Part shown: positions 45,743 through 57,530 of the stretch, piece after piece | How positions within the stretch are numbered: the first letter of the stretch is position 1 | Layout: every line of letters begins with the position of its first letter | Assembly: GCF_010093595.1 (NCBI RefSeq) | Contig: NW_022985444.1 | Location: 626,676-690,675 of the forward strand | DNA from: Mytilinidion resinicola | Taxonomy: Eukaryota > Ascomycota > Dothideomycetes > Mytilinidiales > Mytilinidiaceae | Length of the DNA stretch: 64,000 nucleotides | Direction: 5' to 3' | Translations under genes and position numbers: made by a program | The notes under the pieces: generated by a model | Told to the model about the DNA's origin: nothing | Seen by the model: the letters and a program-made list of their open reading frames with translations, nothing else | Databases searched by the model: none

Positions 45743-46837
45743 CTATTTTCTCCTCTCAAAAACCATCTCCTCCATCCCAAACTCCCTCGTCCAATCCGCC
45801 TTCTTATCCACCAGTCCCTCTACTCCCGTCAAGCAATCAAGCGCCACGTTCATCCTTTCGAAACCTCTATGATTCCTCATCGGCTCCCTAAAACTCTCCC
45901 TCTTAATCAGTCTCGCAACTTCCAACCGTGGCGCACACGTCCTCAATCTTTGAACAGCCGCAGCCATATCTCTCACGTGATTGACCTGGTGCCGATCGCC
46001 TGCGCGGCAGCTCCTACTACTATCGAGGAAGCCGTCTCGCCCCATCTTGGCCCACGTCGTGAGATTGATAACGAGTTCGCGGAGTGGGATAGTAGTAGTA
46101 GCGGTAGAACCGGATAAGGAGAGGACGTCTGGACAAATCCACGGCATCCTGACGCACAGCCTCCTCAGCGTCGGAAGATGCGCCGCGATGCCGAGGCACG
46201 TTTGGCACGTCGCGGGTTCCTTTTCGTAGTGGTAACATTCATACTGCACATCAATCACGAGACTAGTAAGCGCCCTCTGCGGCGCGGAAAGCAGAGCATT
46301 GAATTCGGGGAATTGCAGCACGCGTGGGAGGGACCAGATCCCAACTACGGCGGGGCGGGAGACGGAGACGCGGATGTCGAGCGCTTTGAGGTGAGGGCTC
46401 GCGCGGAGGAGGGCTGGCAAGGCGATGTAGCTGGATATGCTGGGTATGCAGCACGTGTGCTCGTATGTAGTCCCATTTTCGGGGACGTGGTGGCCGCGGA
46501 ATTGTGTCGCGTTGAAGGTGATGTCTAGGAGGTCGAGTTCGAGAGAGCGAAGGTTGGTTGAAAGGATTTCTAGGATTGTTTTGGATGTGCGGTCGTGCAG
46601 TATTGGTGGTGGGATTCTTGGCGGTGTTGTAATGTTCTCCTGAGCTCTGGTTTCGGGACGTATAAATTCGCCATTTTCTCTTGGGACAAACTTGACATGT
46701 TCGAAGGCGATGGAGTGGGCAATTGCGAACCAGCGTTTGCTGATTGTTAAGAGGGATAGCTGGACTGGAAAGTCGCTCACGCCTGCGTGGCGGAGGATTT
46801 GGAGGTAGAGTTCTGTTGGAAGAGACTCTAGGGACAT
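45743..46837 (-). CDS. F-box protein
   Basis: Single-exon protein of 364 aa. The N-terminus MSLESLPTELYLQILRHAGV is an F-box, which would dock to Skp1 in an SCF ubiquitin ligase. The rest is a leucine-rich but irregular region without WD40 or clear LRR repeats (for example LRSLELDLLDITFNA, LPTLRRLCVRMPWICPDVLS), typical of fungal F-box substrate adaptors. The target is unknown. It converges on the TPR-RanBD gene, 134 bp apart. Confidence 0.85.
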   Translation of the reverse strand: MSLESLPTELYLQILRHAGVSDFPVQLSLLTISKRWFAIAHSIAFEHVKFVPRENGEFIRPETRAQENITTPPRIPPPILHDRTSKTILEILSTNLRSLELDLLDITFNATQFRGHHVPENGTTYEHTCCIPSISSYIALPALLRASPHLKALDIRVSVSRPAVVGIWSLPRVLQFPEFNALLSAPQRALTSLVIDVQYECYHYEKEPATCQTCLGIAAHLPTLRRLCVRMPWICPDVLSLSGSTATTTIPLRELVINLTTWAKMGRDGFLDSSRSCRAGDRHQVNHVRDMAAAVQRLRTCAPRLEVARLIKRESFREPMRNHRGFERMNVALDCLTGVEGLVDKKADWTREFGMEEMVFERRK

Positions 46838-47833
46838 CTTTAAAGAAAGCAGTTGCGTGTAAAGAAGAAACGTATGAAATTGCAGTGTTTAAGAGGCGAA
46901 AGAGTTTGTTGAGCTTATGCTGACTCCAGGAGAACAAAAAACGGTGAAGAGGCCCATAGATAGCATTAACTAAGCCTATTCGGGACTGACCAATCCTCGT
47001 CTCGAGTCTCAGCCCAGACATGATTAGTTGATAAGGGCCGGCTATGGCGTTGTTGAGTGAGCACCGTGGTGTCAGCGCTGGCTAGTTTGACAATGAAGCA
47101 AAGCGCAAGACAGGACTAGTTACCCGAACCTAACGATGGAGTTATATGCATTCTATGGCAGCAGGCTATCTCTTGGGGTGGGTCAAAGAGCACGGAGGTG
47201 CAGCAGAGGGTGTTTCTATCACTGCATCTTGTAACTTAGAGCCTCAATACTTTATGAACGCTACTTCTGCCTCTATTATAGCCTTGTAGCGATCCTGCAT
47301 GGAATCAATTAGGTAGGTTGTACTTAGATGCATTTCTAGTCACGTGATAAGACTATATCAATCCGGGTGACGCCCGATCGTATATCACCAAAGATAAACA
47401 AAAATCTGTCACGTGTTTCAACGGTTTAAAATATCAACCTTCGATCAATTAGGCCTCTTGGTACTGATTGATTGGACCTTTTTACGATGGCCGATTGATT
47501 GAAGCAATCTACCAAGACTTCAATCACGACAATCAGTTGATTGATTCCTAGCCCTGGAGATCTTTAGCTACATCGAGGCCGACCTTTGTATTTGGCGAGT
47601 ATCTAGAGCCACAAAGCCGATACTTCAGCTCTAAACAACGTCCAAGGGCCATAGCAAGAACTTTGAGATACAGGTCAGGCCGACCTTCCAGATGATTTCT
47701 TTAATTGACCATGGAGGGCCAAAAAGGGCAAAGCCCGCGGAGCTTCACGAGGCCCAGAAATGCTATCTGCTCTTTAGCCCAGCAGGATTTAGAAGTTAGA
47801 GTGCCTTAAGATACACTCAGAGTATGCTCCACC
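46838..47833. other. Intergenic region
   Basis: About 1 kb, AT-rich. Several GATTGATT and CACGTG motifs; no gene or repeat recognised. Confidence 0.35.
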
Positions 47834-50064
47834 TTAAGTCTCAAAGCCTTCTCTCATTGAACGGGGCATTTCGCGAAGGAAAATGGTAGCAACCACACTA
47901 ATAAGAAGTACACCACAGGAGATCCCTTTGTATGTCAGTAATTGCTATCATGAGGAGTGTCATCTTACGAACCAAATGCTTTTTCTGTGGATGAAATGAA
48001 GGCATCTAGTACAGACTGTCGTACGTTTGGAGGGAGCTCTCGAATGTAGTCAAGACTCTCCAAGCATTTCCGGATAATCTATGATTGCCGTTAGACATGA
48101 CGGGCAGGCGGGGTTTGAGCGTGTCTCACCTCATCCGCGTTCGAATAATGGCTGAGTCGAGAGTGGAGATTGGATTTTACTAAGGCGCCAGTAGTGGCTA
48201 ATGAAATTGCGATGCCGAGATCTCCGGATACTGCCAGTCCAAGGTCGAAGAATGCGTAGAGTAACGGTTGATCTTTAGATCACGTTAGACACATTTGCAA
48301 CAAATTGAGAATTGACGTCGTACCTTCTGTGTCTACTAATGAGAGTAGAGAGACGAGCCAACAGCTTTCTGAAAACCCTTCGTTGAACCCAACGAGCAGC
48401 AAAAACGGAGCAAACAACGGCTGTTCAGGATCTGCGAAACATTAATGAGCATGTAGGGGGGATATAGGTGTCGCTTGATACATACGGATCCATCCTAAAG
48501 CGAAAAAGAGGTAGATGAGGACGTTTGCGAAGATATTTATCTGCCAGAATGGTTTAAATTTGCGATAACGCCTAATCACAATGCCTCCAAGGATAGTGCC
48601 AAATGGTCGACCGAGATAGACACATGTTAATGCCCAGTCGCTGAATGTAGAGCTAGCGTTGAAGGACCGAGCTTCCAAATAAGTTCCAAAGCTATAAAGG
48701 AGCTGGGCTTTAGGTTAGCTGGCACAGATACAGCAAGTGCTTGGGGGTACACTGAACTTGATCAAAGGCAAAGTTTATAGGGAGGCCGCACGCAAACACG
48801 GCAATAACAGCTGGCATGCGAATAAATCGCATCGGTATAATGGGAGAAGTGGCTACTCGAGTTTCGACATAATAGAAGAGAGAAACGAAGAACGGCGTGA
48901 GACTAAGTAAAATAATCTCTACTGGATGATTCCATGGGAGGAGGTCTCCACCAAGATTAATAGCAAACAGGGGTGTTGCAACAGCTAAGAGAAGAAGAAG
49001 AGCTCCTAGGAAGTCCACACGTTTGGCTGCATGTAGTGATTTTGGTTTGTCCGTCCCTGGTAACCGTAGAGTAAGGTATAGAGCGACGACTGCGACAGCC
49101 ATCAAGCAGAATTGCAGTCCAAAAGCTCTACATAGACTATCAGCAAGCTAGACTTTAATTACTTCGAAGGTGTTTTTCTGAGCAACTCACGAGCGGAAGC
49201 CAAAGTTATCGATTATGGTTGACCCAAGCGGACCTCCCAGCATGAGTGCACAAGTTTCGGTAATGACAACAGTGCTTTTCCATAACGGCAAGTCGTATAG
49301 TTTGACCAGATCTTGACAGTCAGTATAACTTCAATGCAGGTTCAGGCGGCTATGACGCACCATTCATGATAACAACGACGAGGAACTGAAGACCAGCAGA
49401 ACCAGTTCCGACGGCGACTCGCGATAAAGCGAGCTGCCAAAGGTGGTAGCTCGTAGAACTTGTCGAAGTCAGCTGTCGAACTACCGTAGGATGCATAGAA
49501 GACGATGTACCAGAGGAAAAGCCCTATCGCCATAGCAGCGGCAGCAATCAGAGTGGTCTTCCGATGGCCATAGATCTGAGAGGCATGTCCATACTACCAC
49601 AAGTTAGTCGTAGTAATCGGAAGCCAGCCATGCAGCGCAGTTCATACCAAAGGTTGGAATGCGGATTCTGTAACAGTGAACCCCAATACGATCCAACTTG
49701 CGTTGTGAAACTCGTGGAGTGCGGTAGCTACGTGGGATCAGCATTTGCGAACGGCTGGAGTTGTCAGTTCCCTACCGATGCGGCGACTATAGTTTGCGCT
49801 TATGAGGGAAGAGTCAAAGCCGACGACGAAGGTACTTTATGCTAGTCAATCTTTGTGTTGTGGTTTAGAGAAGTGGACGGGAGGTGGGTACCACAGAAGT
49901 AAGGCTGGGCCAGCGTAAAGCAACAGGCGCCGGTTGCTAGTTTCCCGCGATCTCGAAAACACGGGTTCAGCTAGGAGCGGATCTGAGGCCTCCCACCCGA
50001 GAGAAGCCTGGTTTTGCTCATCGTCACTACTCGAAAGAAGAGGACTTGGGTCCGATGAAGCCAT
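47834..50064 (-). CDS. MFS transporter, DHA2 / vacuolar basic amino acid (VBA) type
   Basis: Fourteen-TM type proton antiporter. Exons 50064..49892, 49834..49776, 49727..49648, 49593..49511, 49458..49361, 49311..49191, 49127..48758, 48702..48486, 48431..48324, 48272..48130, 48078..47973, 47925..47834; 549 aa. Landmarks: FVVGFDSSLISANYS in TM1, HNASWIVLGFTVTESAFQPL in TM2, motif A as YGHASQIYGHRKT, ETCALMLGGPLGSTI in TM5, and RPFGTILGGIVIRRYRK later. A soluble segment (EIIRKCLESLDYIRELPPNV) precedes the last helix, as in fungal toxin-efflux and VBA transporters. The intron after exon 7 uses GTTCAG and the last uses GTTCGT, both weak donors. An ATG at 50097 is an alternative start. Confidence 0.9.
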
Positions 50065-51350
50065 CTGCACGCTTTTCTGAACTCGGTGTAGAATCATATG
50101 AGCGCAGCAAGCTTCGCCGATTCGACTTGGACACGGCTATCGTAACCTTGATCAAGAAGATCCGATCGATAGGTGCCGTATTCGCTGTGATGTGCTTCAA
50201 GAAACAATTCTGTGATATGTCCGCAAAGCTGCGGGTTGAGAGGTTGCAGGTGGGTAGGTAGAAGGAGCGGGAGGAGGGCTCGGGTGGTGCCTAGCGCCAA
50301 AAGGCGCCTTGCCTGGCTGGCGCCCTGGGCAGGTCTCACCGATCAGACGGGAACCTCAAGGTTGTGACCACGCGAGGCTCCACGTCCCATCGACGCACCA
50401 TTGGAGAGGTCGCATTAAGCACAGCACGGCAAGGCCAAAGCGGCAGGGTCTGTTGGCACTGTGGAAAGACCAGAGCCCCAGACATGAAACATGAATGGTA
50501 GCAGCTAAATATCCGGATTCATTGACGGCCACCTATGCATCCCCATGTACATACAGCCCCAGCCCAGTGCACTACGATTTAAACATAAGAGAAGCAAGTG
50601 GTTTGCCCACGAGAACATGCCGAGGATTCAATGCCGCCTACGAAACGAGAAACGCCCCCGTCCGCCACAATCTTGCTCCTTATATCCAAATTTACAAAAC
50701 CCAAAGCAAAAGAAAAACTTCCCGGCCCGCATAGCCTTCACAGTTGTAGCGCTGAGCCTGATGTCGCTCATCCGGAACAGGCTAGTCCGCGGTCGCCACA
50801 CTCAAGAGGTGCTTTGCCTAACTGGACGCACCTCACCTATTAAGACCTGCTCTGCTGGGTGGAATTGTAGCGCTACTCACGAGGATGATATGTCTCGCAA
50901 ACTTTGCTGATATAGCCTTTCTCCCACGGGTCTCCCCACTCTCTCGAGTAGAAACCGTTCCAACGGCCGCTCGTCTGGCAACGCTGAGGCTGCCCCTCCA
51001 ACTCTTCCCCAAAAAGGAAAGAGCTCTGGACGCAACGATGACAGAGACCAGGAGCTTTGAGGACCTGAGTCCTCTGTAGAGACGAACACCGCGGGCGAGC
51101 AATCTTGACTATCGTCTATCCAGGTTCCGACCGCTTTCAAAGTCTCATCACACGACCTAGATAGGCTCGTCTCGTCAACCACGGGGTCAGTAGCTTGCTT
51201 CCTATTCATCTGTAAGATATTGATAAACATTCAGTGACATGCTAGCTCACATTTTTTGGCCTTTTGATATGCGGCAACCCATGAGAGTTGTTCTGGATGC
51301 CTGGATCAAGAAGTTGCTTCCCGTTTGCGTGGTTTGACGCGAAGAGTTTA
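50065..51350. other. Intergenic region
   Basis: About 1.3 kb. Overlapping short frames near 50545-51230 on both strands show no family resemblance. Confidence 0.3.
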
Positions 51351-51406
51351 AGGTGTGTAACACCCATCTTTATGATCTCGAAAAGTCTTCAAAGGGATCT
51401 CTCCGA

Positions 51407-51576
51407 TCTCCTAAAGAGGTACTCGGCGAGATTTTTCACATCCTCATAGTGTCTACGCAACCAATTGCTGGTGGCTCTCTGGTTCTGTCCGACTTCCCAA
51501 AGAGGTGGTCGGAGAGATTTTCACATCCTCATGGTGTCTACACAACTCATTGGTGATGGTTATCTGACTCTGTCCG
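51407..51576. repeat. Two-copy direct repeat, period about 86 bp
   Basis: A block running from AAAGAGGT through CACATCCTCA and ending in CTGTCCGACT occurs twice with roughly 85% identity, plus a short third start (CTTCCCAAAAAG) at 51577. Confidence 0.8.
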
Positions 51577-51698
51577 ACTTCCCAAAAAGTATTTAAGGGT
51601 CACTCAATCCCTGTAACTAGCTCCTTGCCGCTATCGATTGATGCAGGCACAGAGTCGTTGTGATGCCTCGTTTTGGGGACCATGTCCTAGCTCCAGTG

Positions 51699-52037
51699 TG
51701 GGGAGTAAGCCGACGGAGCGAGCAATCCCTCTCTAATCGATTACTTGGCACCGCTCACTAAGGAAAGATTAGGAGCTGCTCAAACCGGTTATGGACGTGG
51801 CACGGACCTCTATTCACTCTATGCGTAGAATAGGGGTACCCTTGGTGGCTATAACAACGCATAAAACGCCCTATAACGCGTTGAAAAACGCGTAAGCGGA
51901 GTGAATTCACTGATTTGCAACCCTTTAATTCATCCTAATCCCAGGCCTGCTCTCCGACTGGATTGTCTAAGTCCACTTCGGAGGTTGTTTGCAACAGATT
52001 GCTCGCGCGGGTTTGGTTACGGTCGGCTTACTCCTCA
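51699..52037. mobile_element. Small inverted-repeat element (possible MITE)
   Basis: The left end GGAGTAAGCCGAC...GCGAGCAATC (about 51701-51727) is repeated inverted at the right (51998-52037), with an extra 12 bp between the two matching blocks. The interior of about 270 bp has no coding capacity. No clear target duplication was found, so a transposon identity is likely but not proven. Confidence 0.5.
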
Positions 52038-52178
52038 CGCTGCATAGCTCTGTCGCGGCGCCACGCTGTCTTCCATAATACCTTCACGATTGTGCTAATG
52101 ATACTCTCCTGATTCGATCGAATCAAACAGACAACTTCATTTTTTACTTGATCTATCCCCACAGAATACAGAATCGTT

Positions 52179-52905
52179 TCAGTCCGATTTCTTGTATTCC
52201 AAGCAATATACTGTGAGTTTTTCATCCTCGTCATCCACTTGCACAGTTACAGACCCAAGAAGATCAAAGCACAAGTGCTCATATAGGTTTTTACCCATTG
52301 AACTTCCCAGAACAGTAGCCATGTAGTCCTTCTCTCTTGCTTTCTCCATCCCCCATTTGCAAAGCATGGTTCCGGCCCCTTGTCCACGGAAGTCAGGATG
52401 AGTAGCAAGAAGCCACAAGTGATATTGCTTTTTGCCATACTTGCTGAAGTACTTGTTGAAAGCTTCGTCTAAGGTCTTTGCGAACTCTTTGAAATGTCTT
52501 TTGTTGACATCACGCCTTGAATCAATGCCAAGATCTACCATGTACTCAATATGGGCGTAAATTTTCATGGGGCGGCTACGACTTACTTCCACCTTTCGAG
52601 TTGGTGAGGACAGACATATCCCATACTGCGAGAGATATCGGCTTGTTGGCAGTTTCGCCGTCCGATTCTACAGGGGCGGTGACAACCAAGACGGCGAACT
52701 TCTCTGGTTGGTCAATATATTCCTCGTACTCCTGTCTGGTCCATTTCCAGTTGTCTTCTGGATACTTCTTGCGCTCGGGGAAACGATAATCGAACTCCGG
52801 ATCGTCTGGAAACCCCGCTTGAGCCACTTTCGTAATGTCGTCGAGGTCTGCCTTGGTGGCGAGACGAAGAGTCAGCTTTGCCTCAGGCCTACGAAGCTGC
52901 GTCAT
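52179..52905 (-). CDS. GNAT-family N-acetyltransferase
   Basis: Exons 52905..52587 and 52534..52179, 224 aa. The intron is 52 bp (GTAAGT...GGTAG). The N-terminal LTLRLATKADLDDITKVAQA is a typical GNAT beginning. Acetyl-CoA motif A is LLATHPDFRGQGAGTMLCKW, including the R-G-Q-G-A-G pyrophosphate loop, and motif B follows (YEHLCFDLLGSVTV). The substrate is unknown; this subgroup in fungi often acetylates small metabolites. An ATG at 53010 would add 35 residues. It lies between an MFS transporter and a Zn2Cys6 regulator. Confidence 0.9.
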
Positions 52906-53600
52906 GGTTGGTTGAACGTCTCTCGACGCCTCGAGGTCCTGGAGATGTAGAAAGTGAGGCAGGGCTGGCGGTTTTGGGCGCGCGAGGCAGATATGCGCTG
53001 GCGAGGGCATCCTAACTTCCAATATCGAGGCCCAATGTTATGATGAGGCGCCCTGGGGCTCACCGATATCTGGAATGTGCACCCGCAGGACCAGTCTTCG
53101 AGGGCGGAGAAAATGTCACGACAGGACTCTCCGATTGCTTCTTTTGGAGGACTAAACCCAATTTGCAGGCCTCTCCGAGTGCCTAATCTGGAGGGTTTGG
53201 TGCACAGTGTGCGGCGACTGGCAGGGCTGGTGAGGCTGCAGGCCGGCGCGCATGGGCCGCGGTGCTGGGCGAGGGGAGGCGCCCAATCAAGCCAGCGCGT
53301 CGAATCTCACGCAGCCTTGGGAGGCTCTCTCCGACTCCCTGTTGCAGTTTAGTCCGACCGCCTTCCGTCGAACCTTGGAAACAGTGCTTCCGACCGATCA
53401 CCTCCTTGGGCTTAGATCGCCCTTCCGTGCCACGTCCACGTGTTCGCGCCCATCCACACCTCACGCTCGCATGAGGGCCTCACGGGCAGCTGCAACGGGA
53501 GGCTGAGCGGCCACGCCTCTTACAAAGGCACTGTCCCACCAAGCGTCTGGAGGCTCCGCTTGTCTGCATCCAGCCAAGATTCAACCGTCTTCTGTGTAAT
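52906..53600. other. Divergent intergenic region
   Basis: About 700 bp, GC-rich, shared upstream of the GNAT and Zn2Cys6 genes. No motif stands out. Confidence 0.35.
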
Positions 53601-55813
53601 ATGTCACTGCATTGGGATCCTCTCCATGGCTCTTTGGATGGCGACGTGGAGTTCTCGAGCTATCCGTTCCTCCCTCCTGACCCTTTCGACCCGGATCTGC
53701 TCTTCGACTTGGGAGATGATGCGCCTCGTGGCGGCTTTACTCAATCGGCATCTGCTGGTTTCACTGGGCCTGCATTTCCTGATGGCTACGGCATCGCTGA
53801 TGATGGTGTTGCTTCTGCACAGAACGAGGTCGCGGCCGTCTCCACCTTATGTTCTCCACTTGACTTCCTCTCGGACCCTTCCTTGTCATTGCTCAACGTG
53901 GAACTGCCTTCAGAGCCATTCCACTCATCGTTCGCCCAAATCCAAGGTTCTCCTGCCGAGTTCAGTACAGCCAGTGACAACTCTTCTGGTGCGAACTGCC
54001 TTTGGAACAATGCCCTACAGCAGCAGCAGCCTGTACAAGCGCCACCGGAGGAGCAAGTCGGGTCGACACAACCGCAGCTGGCTAAATCTCGTGGGAGGAA
54101 AAGGAAAGGCTCCGCCTTGAGACATGATGTCTTGAACTCGGATTCCGTACGTATTACTTGCCTCTTTTACTTCTTCAACGCTAACGAAGTCCACAGAGGC
54201 CGAATAAAGTGGTCAAAAGGGATACCGGCGGGAGACTTCAAGGCGTCTTCCGTGTGCACGGTGCTAGCCAGAAGATCCGGTCATCACTCGACGAGAAATC
54301 CCAGAGGGCTACCACGTTGACCCGAAAACTCGGGGTTTGCGACAAGTGTCGCCGCCATAAAACACGGGTGAGTAAAGTAGGTGATGCAGTTCAGATTGGC
54401 AAGAGCTCACGCATGTGTCGCAGTGTGACATGCCGGACAACCCATACCAGCCTTGTGGAAGATGCGCCAGACTCGTCACAGATATTCTCCGCGATCCTTG
54501 TATCCGAGTAGATATCCTTGGGATCAACTTGCATAGACTAGGCATGTGCATGCTGCCTTAATCCGATAAAGATCCGGGCTAATTAAATTGCTATCCAGGC
54601 TCTACACTCAACAATAATCTGGAAACGTGGACGAATAGGAAGCGAGACCTAGACGGCATGCTCCATCTGCCCACTGTCCTTGGGTCCCCGCGTACAATCA
54701 CTCTCACGCAAGAGATCGGAGTAACACTCCAGGTCACTGTTTCGCGGTTCCAGCCTGAGGCTGGGGATGCAATTACCTACGGCTGGGTGGACCCTGAAGG
54801 GAACCATAGGGAGCTCGGTATGCCACCATACTACATCAGCGATATGTCTCAAGCATCGAAAAACATGCAAGAGTACGGTCGACGCTCTTGCTCTCTGTAC
54901 ATTGAGTCTCTCTTGGACGGCACAAACCCTATTATCTGGAAGACCTTTGAGGCAGCGTGCCGCTACGTTACGGTCACAAAGGTATGGCCTGTCGCGAATG
55001 ACTCCGTCACTAGAGATAAGCTAACTTGCGCTCTAGAGCAGTCTTGTGTCGGATGCGCTGAGCTTCTGGGCCGCTACTCGCCTTACCGAGCGAACATGGC
55101 GCATTTGTGATAGCGACACTCTCGGAGTCGAACCATTTGCAGAGCCGGGAAACCCGTGGAACGGAATTGTCCCCGTCACGCCAATCATGGACACTCAGCT
55201 CGACGAACTTGCCATCAAATGCTTACTTTTGCCACTCAAGGACAAAGTTCTCCGGGGAATAAAACGGAAAATCGACGAAAAGAAAAGGGAGAACTGGTTC
55301 GAAATCTTTCTTGCCACGTTTATCGTCATGTGTAACGTTGAATGGATATTATCGGATGTGATTGACTATACTACTCGTCATGGCATGACGGTATGCAATG
55401 AAGTCCCCAAGACTCCCATTCTCAACTGATATGACAGTACAAGGATAAAAGCTAACCACTTACAGGCAAAATCTCGAGGACGGCCATCTCTTACCCAGGG
55501 CTATGTTCATGCATGCAAGACCCTGCTAGCATACTTCCATTTCGCAAACAACGGCGCAGCTCCCCTAAAGCTTAATTGGAAGAAGCCACAGGATGCTGCT
55601 AAAATAATGTCTCTCGAACAGCTCACTTACTTGAACGGGCTACAGGAGGAGGTCGCTCGCCAAGAAGCAAGGCTTGGTACTCTGAAAGACCTTCCGATGT
55701 ACAAGGCTGAGATGTACTGGTGCTTTCAGACTCTGTCTTTGGATTGGCGAGCAGACATGCCACATGCCGGGCCAATCGATGACTTTACAGAAGAGGATTT
55801 CTTAACATCTTGA
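53601..55813 (+). CDS. Zn2Cys6 transcription factor
   Basis: Exons 53601..54146, 54197..54367, 54424..54541, 54599..54981, 55037..55390, 55466..55813; 639 aa. The first 180 residues are acidic and Pro/Ser-rich, a likely activation region, ending in a basic GRKRKGS signal. The zinc cluster lies mid-protein, around residue 230: C-DK-C-RRHKTR-C, then C-GR-C and a last Cys, with spacing CX2CX6CX9CX2CX11C. An intron cuts just before the third Cys. The C-terminal half (IVMCNVEWILSDVIDYTTRH, GYVHACKTLLAYFHFAN) is helical. The intron after exon 3 uses a GC donor (GCATGT). It probably regulates nearby genes, but no sites are identified. Confidence 0.88.
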
Positions 55814-56117
55814 AAATACTCGTGGCAGCTTCTTGAGGTAGAGACAAAAGTGCTGTGAAAAACACATGATAGAGCTAGTGAGAAATGCTTGGGAGAGCAG
55901 GGCCATAGTTGTTTCTGGCCGGGCCAACATCGACACACTCTTCAAGGATCTATCATCAACCATGGGAAACGGCTCTTGGACCTAATATGATGGCATTGCA
56001 TGTGTACGTTCAAAAATTTGACGAGTTTATGAAACATAAGGCATAGGGAAACTACAAATAGACAATCGTTAAGTGAGCAATTCAGTTCAATCCGGTTATT
56101 CAAGATCGCCTCCCCAA
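55814..56117. other. Convergent intergenic region
   Basis: About 300 bp between the regulator and dioxygenase 3' ends; nothing recognised. Confidence 0.4.
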
Positions 56118-57530
56118 TTAGCCATTAGTCGGAGCTTCCTCCTCCATCCCGGCCTCGTACCTTGTGCACCAGGTCTCGTGCCTACTTCCATCTGCACGAT
56201 TCGGACCATACATCTTCTTCCAGCCGGCCACGGCCGACACTGGGACCTGCCAATTCTGCTCGGGATCACGGAAGAACATCTTGAGCAAATGGCGCTTCAT
56301 GTATTCGCCCCCTTCACTGAATGCTTCTCGCGCATGTAGCATTGCCATATCATTAACGAAGACGATATCGCCTTTTCCCATGGGCAGAGGGACCGAGTTC
56401 GCGGCCGCGGTAAACTGAACTGCGTCTATGGCCTCTAGTTGAGCCTGCGTGGGCGCGGGTAGAGCTGGATTCCGTTTGCGCTGCCAACCTGTGATAGGGT
56501 AGCGCGAAAATCGCAAGAGCACACTTTCTCCGCTAACGCGGTCCAGGAAGGGGACGGAAAGAGGTGGTGACTTTTGGTAGTCTTTGAAGCTACGACATGG
56601 TAAGTCCAGTATGCACCACGGTACCTGTCGAATTCTTGGAAGTGCGTTAATACGTACGTATCCAGGACCCAAGTCTCCGCTAGAGTTTTCAGCACGTCTG
56701 GTCTCTTCGCGGCCAACTGGTTATACAGCTGCCACGAGCTTGAAACTAGTGTTCTTCCTCCCTCCGACGCCGTATCGAGGCAGTAAAGGCCCATGATTTC
56801 GCAGTTGTCCGAGTGGAAAGACTTCAGTGGGTAAGATAGCTGGATGTTCGAATATGATGCGAATACGTACCAGATGCGTGTTCGTAAACCCAGGTGCCTT
56901 GCTCTCTGCTTCGGGATTCTCTCCGGCTACATTCACAATATGGGCTAGCGAGCCCTCCAACGTTAGCGACTACACTCCTCTGAAGGCACGTATTACCTAC
57001 CAAGCACACCTTCATAGCTGCGATCCACGAAACCCCTTTGAGGAGCGACATGAGCCGCGAGACCTGCATAGACGGCAGCGTTTTGCTTGGGCGTGTATTT
57101 GGATGGATCGATTCCTCGCACGATCTTGAAGCCTATGCCCGTGTAGCACTGAGTCGAAACTTGTTTGAGGCGCTGAGAGAGCGAGCTAGGCAGCGAGAAG
57201 GTATCAATTGAGATATCGGACAGTTCATCCGAATGAGCTTTCCCATGGCATCAGTCAACGCGCCGGCATGATTCAGGCATTCGAGCGTGGCCCACCTTCA
57301 AACATCGCAAGAGCAGCATCGATTTCTTTGACATCCTCTTTGCTGAGCTCTAGCACCCATTCAGATTTCTTTTTTTCGACTTCGGCGCGCGTCCACGCCA
57401 GCGGAGAATGCAGCTCTCTCGGATAACCTGTAGGGAGATCAGTCTCAGTGGCTTTCTTGCCATGCTGCTTTGCCCAAAAGCGGACAGCGTCTAATTCCGT
57501 AGGGTGGTAGGACAAGCATGTGGTAGCCAT
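56118..57530 (-). CDS. TauD/TfdA-type Fe(II)/2-oxoglutarate dioxygenase
   Basis: Oxidises a small substrate using 2-oxoglutarate and oxygen. Exons 57530..57296, 57237..57001, 56944..56871, 56821..56658, 56589..56118; 393 aa. The HxD iron ligands are in SFHSDNCEIMGLYCL, and the distal His is in FVNDMAMLHAREAF, followed by the 2-oxoglutarate-binding Arg in KRHLLKMFFRDP. The N-terminal segment (DLPTGYPRELHSPLAWTRAE) is the usual fungal TauD lead. A tempting acceptor in the fourth intron (near 56613) breaks the frame; the one at 56590 gives VLDTFKDYQKSP. The substrate is unknown. No predicted targeting signal. Confidence 0.92.

Noticed and set aside
50545..51230. Overlapping frames on both strands
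   Set aside because: No splice-consistent model and no recognisable motif.
56614..56657. Shorter fourth intron of the TauD gene ending at the first CAG
   Set aside because: Leads to a frame that lacks the conserved TFKDYQKSP region and ends early; the acceptor at 56590 keeps the protein.
25677..57530. Secondary-metabolite biosynthetic cluster
   Set aside because: No polyketide synthase, peptide synthetase, terpene cyclase or prenyltransferase is present; isolated hydrolases and transporters are not enough.
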